Source: UBA11475 sp045655805 (GTDB taxonomy: Bacteria; Bacillota; Clostridia; Christensenellales; Borkfalkiaceae). From it: a stretch of DNA of 38,498 bases. The position numbers and the translations under genes are program-made. Shown here in pieces: positions 16,966 to 24,494 of this stretch. The stretch covers positions 1 to 38,498 of the forward strand of contig JAZOPZ010000026.1 in NCBI GenBank assembly GCA_045655805.1, in the 5' to 3' direction. The notes below the pieces were generated by a model, which had not been told where the DNA came from, searched no databases, and saw nothing but the letters and a program-made list of their open reading frames with translations. Each line of letters starts with the position of its first letter. The first letter of the stretch is position 1.

Positions 16966-17016
16966 AACTGTGTTTTTTTAAACTTGTTTAACCTTTTCTG
17001 TTAAAAAAACACAGTT
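16966..17016. repeat. Perfect 15-bp inverted repeat in a divergent promoter region
   Basis: 16966-16980 (AACTGTGTTTTTTTA) and 17002-17016 are exact reverse complements separated by 21 bases. It lies between two diverging genes, so neither gene needs a terminator here. It could be a regulator site or a remnant of an insertion. Confidence 0.6.
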
Positions 17017-17082
17017 ACAGTGATAAAAAACACATTTTCACAAGTATTTGCTGATGATATAATAAAATTGGAGGTGGAACTG

Positions 17083-17793
17083 ATGAAAAAATTAGTTAAA
17101 CGAATAGTTGTGTGCTTACTAGTACTCTCAATCGCTTTGAGTAGTGGATTATTCAACACGTTAGTTGCATTTGCAACTGATAGTGCTTACTCTATTGATA
17201 GCGATTCCGTAGGTGTTAAATTTTCAAAACAGACTTATTTTCAAACGGGTGGTGGGCTATCTGAATTACCACATACATTTGAAGCGGTTATAAAAATGCC
17301 GTCTGGATTCGGTACAGCAAGGGCTGGTTGTATATTTTCAAACTATCATCATAAAGACGACGCTGCGATAAGTTTTGAATTGAATACTGGTGGTTATCCG
17401 AGATTATATTTCAAAAACGATACTGAAACTGGTGTGGTTGATATTACTTTCGATAAAGTTGTAGTTACCGACGATACTTTAGACGAGTTTATTGACGGAT
17501 ATTTTCATTTAGCAATAACTCTTGACGATGCAACTAAAACGGCGAAATGTTTCGTCAACGGGGAATTAAAACAAAGTAAAACTTATTCAAAAACTTATTC
17601 TGATTTAAACATTACTTTAGCAAATCTTCCTTTTGGCACTGAAAACGGCGCGTTTAGAATTGGTAATGACTTTAGATACGATAACGCTCAATATTTTAAA
17701 GGTATTATAAAAACTGTCGCTGTTTATAGTGGCGTAAAAAATTCATTTAGTGGGGATGAAATCGGTTTATCAAACAATTTGATTTGCGCTTAG
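17083..17793 (+). CDS. Secreted LamG-domain surface protein, 5' part of a frameshifted gene
   Basis: 236 aa from the ATG at 17083, which has GGAGG just upstream. The frame is open from an earlier ATG (17020), but that lacks a ribosome site and a signal. A signal peptide (KKLVKRIVVCLLVLSIA..., cut near FATDS) is followed by one LamG/concanavalin-like jelly-roll domain (about 35-215; HLAITLDDATKTAKCFVNG). The frame ends at TAG 17791-17793 in the middle of what should be a second LamG domain. The next frame (+) resumes that domain. As it stands the product would be a secreted single LamG domain of unknown ligand. Confidence 0.65.
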   Translation: MKKLVKRIVVCLLVLSIALSSGLFNTLVAFATDSAYSIDSDSVGVKFSKQTYFQTGGGLSELPHTFEAVIKMPSGFGTARAGCIFSNYHHKDDAAISFELNTGGYPRLYFKNDTETGVVDITFDKVVVTDDTLDEFIDGYFHLAITLDDATKTAKCFVNGELKQSKTYSKTYSDLNITLANLPFGTENGAFRIGNDFRYDNAQYFKGIIKTVAVYSGVKNSFSGDEIGLSNNLICA

Positions 17794-20060
17794 GTAATTA
17801 TAAGTCTTCAAACGAAGCATCTTTAAGTTTTGAAGTTACGAATAAGGGCGAACCTAAATTGTTCTATATTGATGCAAGTACTCAAACAATGCTTAAAACC
17901 GTTGCAAAAACTATTACGTTTACTAGCGCGTCTTCTAACTTATTAAAAGACGAGTGGGTACACCTTGCGGTAACGCTTGATAGTACAACGGGTGTAGCAA
18001 AGTGTTACATTAATGGTGTATTAACTGAAACAAAATCGGGGTATACCGTCGATTATCATCAAAATTTTAACCTAAATGAGTTTATAGTTGGTAACGATTA
18101 TAGGGCAATTCATAATTTTAAAGGCGCTATAAAAAATATTACCATGTATTCCGACGTTAGAACCGATGCTGAAATTTTAACGGATAAGACTGCCGTTTCA
18201 TTGACTGATGCAAATTTAATTGCGTCTATACAACCTTCAAAATTAGGTAAAACTTTTGTTGATGCTAGTGGTAACGATTATAACGCAGAGTATTCTACCG
18301 TATGGATGAAGTCCAAACCTGCCGTTACCGACTATGCTTATTCGATTGCGGTCGTTGGGGATACTCAAATCGTCAATATGTATGACGTTAGAAACGGAAC
18401 GACTATAATGAAAGACACTTATAAGTGGATTGCTGACAATGCTCAAAGTAAGAAAATAGTACAGGTTTTAGGGCTTGGTGATATTACGGAAACTTCTATG
18501 AGTCCCGCAGTTGATAACGAAAAACAAAAAGAATGGGACAATGCAAAGAACAGTATTACACAACTTGACGGCGTTGTGGGGTATTCACTTATTAGGGGTA
18601 ATCACGATTTAATTGACGATTTTACTACTACATTTGGTTCTTACCAAAATTATACTTCTCAATTTGATGGATTTTATTTAGACAACATATTAAACTCTTA
18701 TAAGTTGTTTAGTGCAGGTGAGGATGATTACGTACTTATAACACTTGACTATGGTGCAAGCGACGCCACTTTGAGTTGGGCTAGTGATATTTGTTCAATG
18801 TATCCTAATAGACGCGTCATTATAACGACTCACTCTTATCTTTTCCGCGACGGGACGCCTCTTGCGAGTGGTGACGTGTGTGAGCCTGCTGCTTCGACCG
18901 ATAGAGAATCTTGGTTCAATACCGTGACTCGTGACTATAATAACGGCGACGATTATTGGAATTCGTTGATTAGTAATCACTCTAATATTTTTATGGTTTT
19001 ATCTGGGCACGATCCTTGCATAGACGTGGTTTATTCGCAGGTGAAAGGTAAAAATGGCAATACCATAACTCAAATGTTGGTAGACCCACAAGGGATTGAC
19101 TATAAAGAACCTTTGCAAGGGAACATTGAAGGTCCTTTTGGGCTTGTGACTATGTTGTATTTTTCTGCCGACGGTAAGCAAATTGACGTAGAAACTTATT
19201 CTACTAGATACGATGCATTTCATATGGCTACAAATCAATTTACCATCAATATACCTTGTAACAATCACTCGTTTGTCAATATGGTAGAGGACGAATTATA
19301 TTTGAAAGATAGAGCGAACTGTTTGCACGGAAATATTTATTATAAATCGTGTGAATGTGGTGAGTTTTTGTATTCAAATGAAACATTTGACGACGGGATT
19401 TTAGGTGATTGTGTCTACGATCAGATTGTTGTTGACGATAAGTATTTTGCTGAACAAAAAAATTGTGAACACGGCGTTATGTATTATAAATCTTGCGTAT
19501 GTGGTAAAGTCGGAGCAGAAACTTTTGAGTATGGTGAGGGTTCGCACGATTACGTTTACAGTACGACGGTAGCGCCAAACTGGTCACAAATGCAAGATGG
19601 TTATGAGGTTTGGGTATGTTCTCGAAATGCCGAACACGTGTTGCATAAAACTATTAAGTGGGATACTTTATCTGCAAAAATACACGTTGTTAACGGCACT
19701 ATAAATGGTAAAAATGTCGTTACTGTTGAGAAAGGTACTTCGGTAATAGCCGTTGCTGACGAGATTGAAGGTAAAAAATTTGTCGGATGGAGAATGAACG
19801 GTGACGTAGTAAGTACAGATAAAGAATTTTCATTAGTAGCCACAAATTCTATTACATTTATTACCGCTTGTTATGAAGATGTTGCAATAGTTTCACCTGA
19901 CGAGCCAAGTGATGAAGGAACGAGTGATCCTAATAGTAGTGCTACAGGCTGTCAAATGTTCACTTCTACACACGAAGGTGGTTTCGTGTTGATGGTGACC
20001 GCGATTATTGTTGTGGGAGGCGTCGTTGTTGCAAAACGCAGAAGACGTGTTAGTGAATAA
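17784..20060 (+). CDS. LamG + calcineurin-like phosphoesterase surface protein, 3' part of a frameshifted gene
   Basis: 758 codons, no ribosome site or signal at the TTG start, so it is probably the continuation of 17083-17793. Order: rest of a second LamG domain (1-135) and metallophosphoesterase (about 185-460) with GDTQ (D193), GDITE (D233), GNHD (273-275), THSY (H350) and SGHD (H409). Two cysteine repeats of the type YYKSCxCG (about 500-570) follow, then a beta-rich Listeria/Bacteroides-repeat-like segment (GKKFVGWRMNG), a Ser/Pro linker and a C-terminal transmembrane helix with an Arg/Lys tail. This is a cell-surface anchored hydrolase in design. The first metal motif has Gln in place of the usual His (DTQ instead of DxH), which is also seen in some family members. 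The substrate is unknown. Confidence 0.7.
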   Translation: MRLGNYKSSNEASLSFEVTNKGEPKLFYIDASTQTMLKTVAKTITFTSASSNLLKDEWVHLAVTLDSTTGVAKCYINGVLTETKSGYTVDYHQNFNLNEFIVGNDYRAIHNFKGAIKNITMYSDVRTDAEILTDKTAVSLTDANLIASIQPSKLGKTFVDASGNDYNAEYSTVWMKSKPAVTDYAYSIAVVGDTQIVNMYDVRNGTTIMKDTYKWIADNAQSKKIVQVLGLGDITETSMSPAVDNEKQKEWDNAKNSITQLDGVVGYSLIRGNHDLIDDFTTTFGSYQNYTSQFDGFYLDNILNSYKLFSAGEDDYVLITLDYGASDATLSWASDICSMYPNRRVIITTHSYLFRDGTPLASGDVCEPAASTDRESWFNTVTRDYNNGDDYWNSLISNHSNIFMVLSGHDPCIDVVYSQVKGKNGNTITQMLVDPQGIDYKEPLQGNIEGPFGLVTMLYFSADGKQIDVETYSTRYDAFHMATNQFTINIPCNNHSFVNMVEDELYLKDRANCLHGNIYYKSCECGEFLYSNETFDDGILGDCVYDQIVVDDKYFAEQKNCEHGVMYYKSCVCGKVGAETFEYGEGSHDYVYSTTVAPNWSQMQDGYEVWVCSRNAEHVLHKTIKWDTLSAKIHVVNGTINGKNVVTVEKGTSVIAVADEIEGKKFVGWRMNGDVVSTDKEFSLVATNSITFITACYEDVAIVSPDEPSDEGTSDPNSSATGCQMFTSTHEGGFVLMVTAIIVVGGVVVAKRRRRVSE

Positions 20061-20102
20061 GTGATTATTACATAAAAATTGTAGAAAGGTTTAATGTTTA
20101 GC

Positions 20103-20136
20103 AAAAAGGAACTTGAGTGATTTCAGGTTCCTTTTT
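20103..20136 (+). terminator. Intrinsic terminator of the metallophosphoesterase gene
   Basis: A 14-bp stem (AAAAAGGAAC... with ...GTTCCTTTTT; 20103-20116 and 20123-20136, one G-U pair), 6-base loop GTGATT and a T-run. Confidence 0.85.
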
Positions 20137-20213
20137 ACGTTTACGGCTGATTGCTGTTTTGCAAGGGGGAGTGATTAAAAGTTTTTAAAATGCTGACAAT
20201 AATTTGTAAACTC

Positions 20214-20242
20214 TTGACTTTTTTAAAAAGATGGTTTATCAT
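20214..20242 (+). promoter_or_regulatory. Promoter-like sequence before the tRNA remnants
   Basis: TTGACT (20214-20219), 17-base spacer, TATCAT (20237-20242). It lies ~55 bases before the first tRNA-like remnant and may be the old promoter of the tRNA-Arg locus. Confidence 0.5.
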
Positions 20243-20296
20243 ATCAAAGTATTAAGGTGATTAAAAATCTATTGCGTTTATGGATTTTAACATTTT

Positions 20297-20340
20297 GCCT
20301 TTATGTGTAAATGACTATAACAAGCCCTCCTAACTTAGGG
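20297..20340 (+). pseudogene. tRNA-Arg(CCU)-like 5' remnant 1
   Basis: The D-arm and anticodon-arm order of the intact tRNA at 21088 is retained: TATAACAAGCCCTCCTAA ends in the shared core CCCTCCTAA (20325-20333). No T-arm or 3' acceptor strand follows. Confidence 0.5.
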
Positions 20341-20614
20341 ATTAGTTCGTGTAAACACGAGAAAGGGCTAAAAGTAATACCTAAAACATGGCATTTCGTC
20401 GAGTTTTGGATATGTATTAACACGATGCGGAATTGATGCAGAATAGGACCCCTAAAAAAGGGCAAAATTGACACAATTGAATACTTAAACTATTCCAAAA
20501 GTGTGTAAAAGGCATTTTGAAACGGAATAGAAAAAAAGAGCCGATTTTTTGGAATAATAAGCGGAATAAAAATAAGTATTAGATAGAGTCAAAATGATAA
20601 AAATTTAATAATAT

Positions 20615-20672
20615 GTTCGTGTACCTCAGTAGGATAGAGGGTTCGCCTCCTAAACGCTTGGTCTATCCGTCT
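20615..20672 (+). pseudogene. tRNA-Arg(CCU)-like 5' remnant 2 (different tRNA lineage)
   Basis: CTCAGTAGGATAGAG is a good tRNA D-arm and TTCGCCTCCTAAACG an anticodon arm with loop CCTCCTAA (20646-20653). The acceptor and T-arm are not restored downstream. Its D-arm differs from the other copies, so it derives from another tRNA-Arg(CCU) allele. Confidence 0.55.
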
Positions 20673-20791
20673 AATATGCCTAAAATCAATGTTTTTTATG
20701 GCAAAAAGGGGTAAAAATAGCCACTTTTTAAGTCTTAAAAAGTTTTAGGAATAATTTTAGGAATAAAAATAAAATAAATTTTATACATTTT

Positions 20792-20835
20792 GCTTCCATA
20801 GTTAAATGGATATAACAAGCCCCTCCTAAGGGCTG
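20792..20835 (+). pseudogene. tRNA-Arg(CCU)-like 5' remnant 3
   Basis: Very close to the intact gene over its 5' half (CATAGTTAAATGGATATAAC, anticodon arm AGCCC-CTCCTAA-GGGCT, core 20821-20829). The homology stops just after the anticodon arm. Confidence 0.6.
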
Positions 20836-21087
20836 AGTAGAGTCGGCTTTTTATCGTTAAAATACTCAAAAAGTGGCAAAAATAGGGGTTAAAACCCCAA
20901 AAAAGTGCAGTTTTTGGTAGTTCGTATAAACACGTCGGAATTGATTTGGAATTATTGATTTCAAAAAGGCGAATTTTTAAGCCCTAAAAAACGTTAAAAT
21001 TTTTGCCCGAAAATCGCCCAAAAGCTCTAATTTGGAATTATTTTTGGAATTAAATAAGGGCAAAGTAGAGTCAAAATTTAATACATT

Positions 21088-21163
21088 TCTGCTCATAGTT
21101 AAACGGATATAACGGAGCCCTCCTAAGGCTCAATTCGGGGTTCGATTCCCTGTGGGCAGACCA
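21088..21163 (+). tRNA. tRNA-Arg (anticodon CCU), CCA encoded
   Basis: The acceptor stem TCTGCTC pairs with GGGCAGA (7 bp, one T-G). The anticodon stem GAGCC/GGCTC encloses CTCCTAA, giving anticodon CCT at 34-36. The T-arm CGGGG-TTCGATT-CCCTG is normal, and CCA (21161-21163) is encoded. Reads the Arg codon AGG. It is the left boundary of the foreign island and the probable attachment site, with three 5'-half relics upstream. An intrinsic terminator follows two bases later. Confidence 0.93.
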
Positions 21164-21164
21164 T

Positions 21165-21190
21165 AAAAACCACAATAAGCTGTGGTTTTT
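21165..21190 (+). terminator. Intrinsic terminator of tRNA-Arg
   Basis: AAAAACCACA (21165-21174) and TGTGGTTTTT (21181-21190) form a 10-bp stem with a 6-base loop, followed by a T-rich tract. Confidence 0.85.
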
Positions 21191-21211
21191 ATTTTTTAGT
21201 GACACTTCATC

Positions 21212-21240
21212 TTGATTTTATACGAACTATGTGATATAAT
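21212..21240 (+). promoter_or_regulatory. Promoter of the first island gene
   Basis: TTGATT (21212-21217), 17-base spacer, TATAAT (21235-21240). Confidence 0.75.
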
Positions 21241-21266
21241 ATTTAAAAACTATATTGAGGGACTTT

Positions 21267-22139
21267 ATGAAAAAAATTAGCATGTCACAGTTTAAGTCAA
21301 AGATACGTCAAATAGAGCAAAAACAAAGAACGGCATTAAACAACTATAATAGAGCGGTGAGACAATATAATACTCAGGTAAAACGAGCCGTTAATGAATA
21401 TAATTCGGCAGTGCGTCGTCATAATGCAAACGTTTTACATAATAGACAAGTAATCCAAAGGGAGTTATCTCGTTTAAGGAGTGCTAATTGTTCTTATAAA
21501 ATTACATATACAAAGTATATTGCATCTATTGAAAATATCCAAACCTATTATGATACAATTGTAAGGAAATATCCTGAAGGTGTAATTGTTGATGAACATC
21601 AAGATTATGTATTGGATTTAATAGAGAAGGAAAACGCACAAGCGATAGAAACTGCCAACAAATTTTTAGAGAATACTGACCAAGAAATTAACGATGTTGA
21701 AAACAAAGAAATAGAAAATAAATTATCGGAAGTTTCTATTGACTTAATGAACAGATGGAAAGGTGCAATATTCTCACTTAATCCTCAAAATCCCGACGCG
21801 GCACGTCATTTTTGTACGAGCACAAGGGAGTTGTTTACTGATTTTATTGAATTAAAAGCTTCGGATGATTCTGTTTTTGCATATAATCCCAATGCTCAGA
21901 AAACTGAGCGAGGAAATGCGACGAGAAAAGAAAAAATTAAATATATGATGAAAGATTATAATTTTGATAATTGTGTTGCAGAATTTATTGATGCAGATAT
22001 AGAAAACATCCTTGAATTATTTCATGTTCTTAGCGATGCAACGCATGGGGAGGCTGGCAGATACGAATATGTAAAACTTATACAAGTTAAGAAAAGAGTA
22101 GAGCAAGGGATAAACTTTTTGTGTAAAATAAGCGCATAA
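21267..22139 (+). CDS. Coiled-coil protein with C-terminal all-alpha domain, possibly a pPIWI-associating-nuclease-like family
   Basis: 290 aa from the ATG at 21267 with GAGGG before it; a TTG at 21255 is open but has no site. Residues 15-75 repeat the pattern YN-x-AV-(R/K) about every 11-14 residues (YNRAVRQYN, KRAVNEYNSAVRRHN), an extended coiled coil. The C-terminal ~130 residues are helical with RWKGAIFSL, DAARHFCTSTRELF and VLSDATHGE. The RH...STREL and THGE pattern resembles the domain called predicted pPIWI-associating nuclease, from memory and without a search. It lies beside the SIR2-HEPN gene (73-base gap) and is probably a defence component. The catalytic claim is unproven. Confidence 0.6.
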   Translation: MKKISMSQFKSKIRQIEQKQRTALNNYNRAVRQYNTQVKRAVNEYNSAVRRHNANVLHNRQVIQRELSRLRSANCSYKITYTKYIASIENIQTYYDTIVRKYPEGVIVDEHQDYVLDLIEKENAQAIETANKFLENTDQEINDVENKEIENKLSEVSIDLMNRWKGAIFSLNPQNPDAARHFCTSTRELFTDFIELKASDDSVFAYNPNAQKTERGNATRKEKIKYMMKDYNFDNCVAEFIDADIENILELFHVLSDATHGEAGRYEYVKLIQVKKRVEQGINFLCKISA

Positions 22140-22165
22140 AGTTCCACATCTTATTTTAACTGTTG

Positions 22166-22174
22166 TGGTATAAT
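22166..22174 (+). promoter_or_regulatory. Extended -10 promoter element of the SIR2-HEPN gene
   Basis: TGGTATAAT (TATAAT at 22169-22174) about 40 bases before the ATG; no good -35. AGAGGAAAAAT is the ribosome site. Confidence 0.45.
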
Positions 22175-22212
22175 AAAAACACAAAATTCATGAGACAAAA
22201 GAGGAAAAATAA

Positions 22213-23820
22213 ATGGGTAAGTATTTAAAATATATTCCTAAAACACTTCAAGAAGATTTTGTAGAAAATAGAGTAGTGCCATTCATTGGTGCGGGGTTTT
22301 CTAAAAATGCAACTTTGCCCGACGGAGAGACTATTTTAGATTGGGAAGGGTTGGGAAGAGTAGTTGCTACATATATCCCGAACTATAATTATACCAATGC
22401 GATTGATTCCTTATCTTTGTTTGAAACAGAATATTCACGTGCAAAATTGATTGAATTAATCGCTAAAGAATTAAAAGTATTTTCTTTGAAACCAGGAAAG
22501 GCGCACAAGGCGTTATGTGCATTAAATTTTGAGTCAATATGCACTACTAATTTTGATTTTTTATTGGAAAATACCTTAAATGAAAGTTCAACGCCGTATT
22601 CGGTAATAGTTTCCGAGAATCGTTTGCCCATAAACATACAAGAAAAAACAAAAATTATAAAAATGCATGGAGATTTTAATCATCCTGAACATATGGTGAT
22701 AACGGAAGATGATTATGATTGTTTTTTAGACAGGAATAAAATATTATCCACATATATATCAAATTTATTTATAACAAAAACTCTTCTGTTGGTTGGTTAT
22801 AGTTTAGATGATTATGATATTAGAAATTTGTGGAAAATGATAGGAAGTAGACTAGGTAAATTACATAGTCCTGCATATGTTGTTTTGGTGGGAGCAGACA
22901 CGAATGAAATTTCTAAATTTGAAAGAAGAAATATTAAAGTAATTAATTTACCAGGCGAGAAGAAAAATTATAATACTATATTGGAAGCATTTTTTAATGA
23001 AATAAAAGAATTAATAGAGAACAAAACTCCGGAAAAGATAGTTTTAACAAACGAAAAAGTAAATGAAGAATTCAAAATGCCCTCTAATGACAGTAAATTA
23101 TGTTTTATTTCTGCGCCATATAATAGGATTTCATTATTGAAAGACATTTTGTATCCTATACTTTTAAAAAATGATATTACCCCTGTAACATTGGATGAAG
23201 TAATTATGCGGGGCGACTTTTGGACAAGAAAAGCTGATTTGTTAATAAATAAATCTTTTATGTCAATTGTGGATATTTCTGATAATAATACGAATGTTAT
23301 GTGGGAGTATAGCCATTTAATTTCAAAAGGGAAAGAAGTTATTTTAATTAGGGATAAAGACGTAGAAGGTATAATTCCTATTAATATGTCGATGCTTGAG
23401 TATATATCATATAGCTTAAATGATGATATTGAGACATTTACTTATGCCTTAGAAAATGCTATAGATAAAGTAAAAATAAAGCAAAAGAAAATAAAAAATC
23501 AGGAAGAGCATCTTAGATTATTGGAAAAAGGTGAATATAATGCAGCAATTATAAGTGTCTTCCGTTATTTGGAAACAACGCTAAGGAATAAATTTGACAT
23601 AAATAAAAAACACTATTCAATTTTAACTGCGTTAAGGTTGTTAAATACTTATACAAACGAGGATAGGGAGAATATTCAAAAAACAAGAGAGTTTATAAGC
23701 ATACGCAATAGAATTGTACACAGTGATGTAAAAGTTGCAAAAAAACAGGCTGAAGAAATAGTTAGTTGTATTGAGTCTGTTTGTAAATCTATAAATGAAG
23801 GTAAAATAATAATGTTATAG
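22213..23820 (+). CDS. SIR2 - deoxyribosyltransferase/TIR-like - HEPN three-domain defence protein
   Basis: 535 aa. Domain 1 (about 1-270) is a SIR2-like NADase: FIGAGFS (26-30), TTNFD (N113) and MHGD (H152), followed by LLLVGYSLDD. Domain 2 (about 293-415) is a Rossmann-like domain of the nucleoside 2-deoxyribosyltransferase/TIR-like kind, with CFISAPYN, RGDFWTRKADLLI, SIVDISDNNTNVMWE and GKEVILIRDKD. Domain 3 (about 430-525) is a helical HEPN-type domain with the R-x4-H motif RNRIVH (R498, H503). In known systems SIR2 depletes NAD, NDT/TIR-like domains bind or cleave nucleotides, and HEPN domains cut RNA or sense. The combination suggests abortive infection triggered by a phage signal, which is inference. 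It lies at the island edge after the coiled-coil gene, with a strong terminator. Confidence 0.85.
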   Translation: MGKYLKYIPKTLQEDFVENRVVPFIGAGFSKNATLPDGETILDWEGLGRVVATYIPNYNYTNAIDSLSLFETEYSRAKLIELIAKELKVFSLKPGKAHKALCALNFESICTTNFDFLLENTLNESSTPYSVIVSENRLPINIQEKTKIIKMHGDFNHPEHMVITEDDYDCFLDRNKILSTYISNLFITKTLLLVGYSLDDYDIRNLWKMIGSRLGKLHSPAYVVLVGADTNEISKFERRNIKVINLPGEKKNYNTILEAFFNEIKELIENKTPEKIVLTNEKVNEEFKMPSNDSKLCFISAPYNRISLLKDILYPILLKNDITPVTLDEVIMRGDFWTRKADLLINKSFMSIVDISDNNTNVMWEYSHLISKGKEVILIRDKDVEGIIPINMSMLEYISYSLNDDIETFTYALENAIDKVKIKQKKIKNQEEHLRLLEKGEYNAAIISVFRYLETTLRNKFDINKKHYSILTALRLLNTYTNEDRENIQKTREFISIRNRIVHSDVKVAKKQAEEIVSCIESVCKSINEGKIIML

Positions 23821-23826
23821 TGAATA

Positions 23827-23862
23827 AGAAAGGTCTGATGGGTAAAACCATCAGACCTTTCT
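23827..23862. terminator. Strong bidirectional terminator
   Basis: A 15-bp perfect stem (23827-23841 with 23848-23862, core GGTCTGATGG) with a 6-base loop, between converging genes. Confidence 0.88.
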
Positions 23863-23875
23863 CTATATTCAGTTG

Positions 23876-24289
23876 TTATTTAGTTTTCAGTTTACTATTA
23901 ATCCTTACTTTTTTCAAAAGAACTTTTTCAAGTTCGTCGTAGTTAATAAACCACGTGTTGCCGTGAAAATATCTTGTTACCAACTTTGATTTCATATAAC
24001 GTGACACGGTAGCCTTATCTATCTTTCGGTTAGGGTAGTCCTTATTAAACTGCGTAACGCAATCTCTTAAACAACGTAGTCGTGGCATCGTTGCCGGTTC
24101 GCTAATTCTTCTTGGATTTACCTTTTTGAAAAACTGCTTATGGTCGATAAGCCACTTGCCGTTAGTTATGATGTAACGTATATCGTTGTCGTGAGCAAAA
24201 CGCCTTAAATTAGGACGACGAATAATCGTATCGGGGTCGGCAATTAAGAACATTCTCATAAGTTCGCCCGAAGAAATTAAAGTATTCAT
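23876..24289 (-). CDS. Excisionase-like protein with two winged-helix-type units
   Basis: 137 aa. Two regions (about 20-55 with ITNGKWLIDHKQF, and about 85-128 with FHGNTWFINYDELEK) end in the same G-x-W-x-I-x-x-(D)-(E/Q) pattern seen in MerR/Xis-type winged helices. The protein looks like a fused pair of excisionase domains. It starts inside an ATGA overlap with 24286-24486 and has a GGAGGTG site, so it is translationally coupled in the integrase operon. Probable role: architectural DNA-binding protein for excision or a regulator of the recombination module. Confidence 0.65.
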   Translation of the reverse strand: MNTLISSGELMRMFLIADPDTIIRRPNLRRFAHDNDIRYIITNGKWLIDHKQFFKKVNPRRISEPATMPRLRCLRDCVTQFNKDYPNRKIDKATVSRYMKSKLVTRYFHGNTWFINYDELEKVLLKKVRINSKLKTK

Positions 24290-24486
24290 CTACGTTCACC
24301 TCCGCCTTGAAAAAATGCGTAAAGCTCGTCCACGTTAATAAGCCACGAGTTGCCGTATTTAAGCGTAGTAATTTTACCTTTCTTACAAAGTTCTCTCAAG
24401 AAATACCACGAGATAGGTGAGTCGGGGTCTTGTGCTTTCATTTCCTTTATGACATCGCTAATTCGCCTTAATTTCGGTACGTACAT
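24286..24486 (-). CDS. Excisionase-family DNA-binding protein
   Basis: 66 aa with one winged-helix unit: ISWYFLRELCKKGKI, then LKYGNSWLINVDELYAFFQ, the usual end of small Xis/HTH_17 proteins. AGGAGG overlaps the integrase stop and lies four bases before the ATG, and its stop overlaps the next gene by ATGA. Probably controls direction of recombination. Confidence 0.75.
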   Translation of the reverse strand: MYVPKLRRISDVIKEMKAQDPDSPISWYFLRELCKKGKITTLKYGNSWLINVDELYAFFQGGGERR

Positions 24487-24494
24487 AATTCCTC

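Noticed and set aside
17020..17082. Earlier ATG for the LamG protein
   Set aside because: No ribosome site, and it would bury the signal peptide; GGAGG points to the ATG at 17083.
22213..23820. Housekeeping sirtuin deacetylase
   Set aside because: No zinc-binding cysteines of deacetylase sirtuins, and it has fused NDT-like and HEPN domains in a mobile island.
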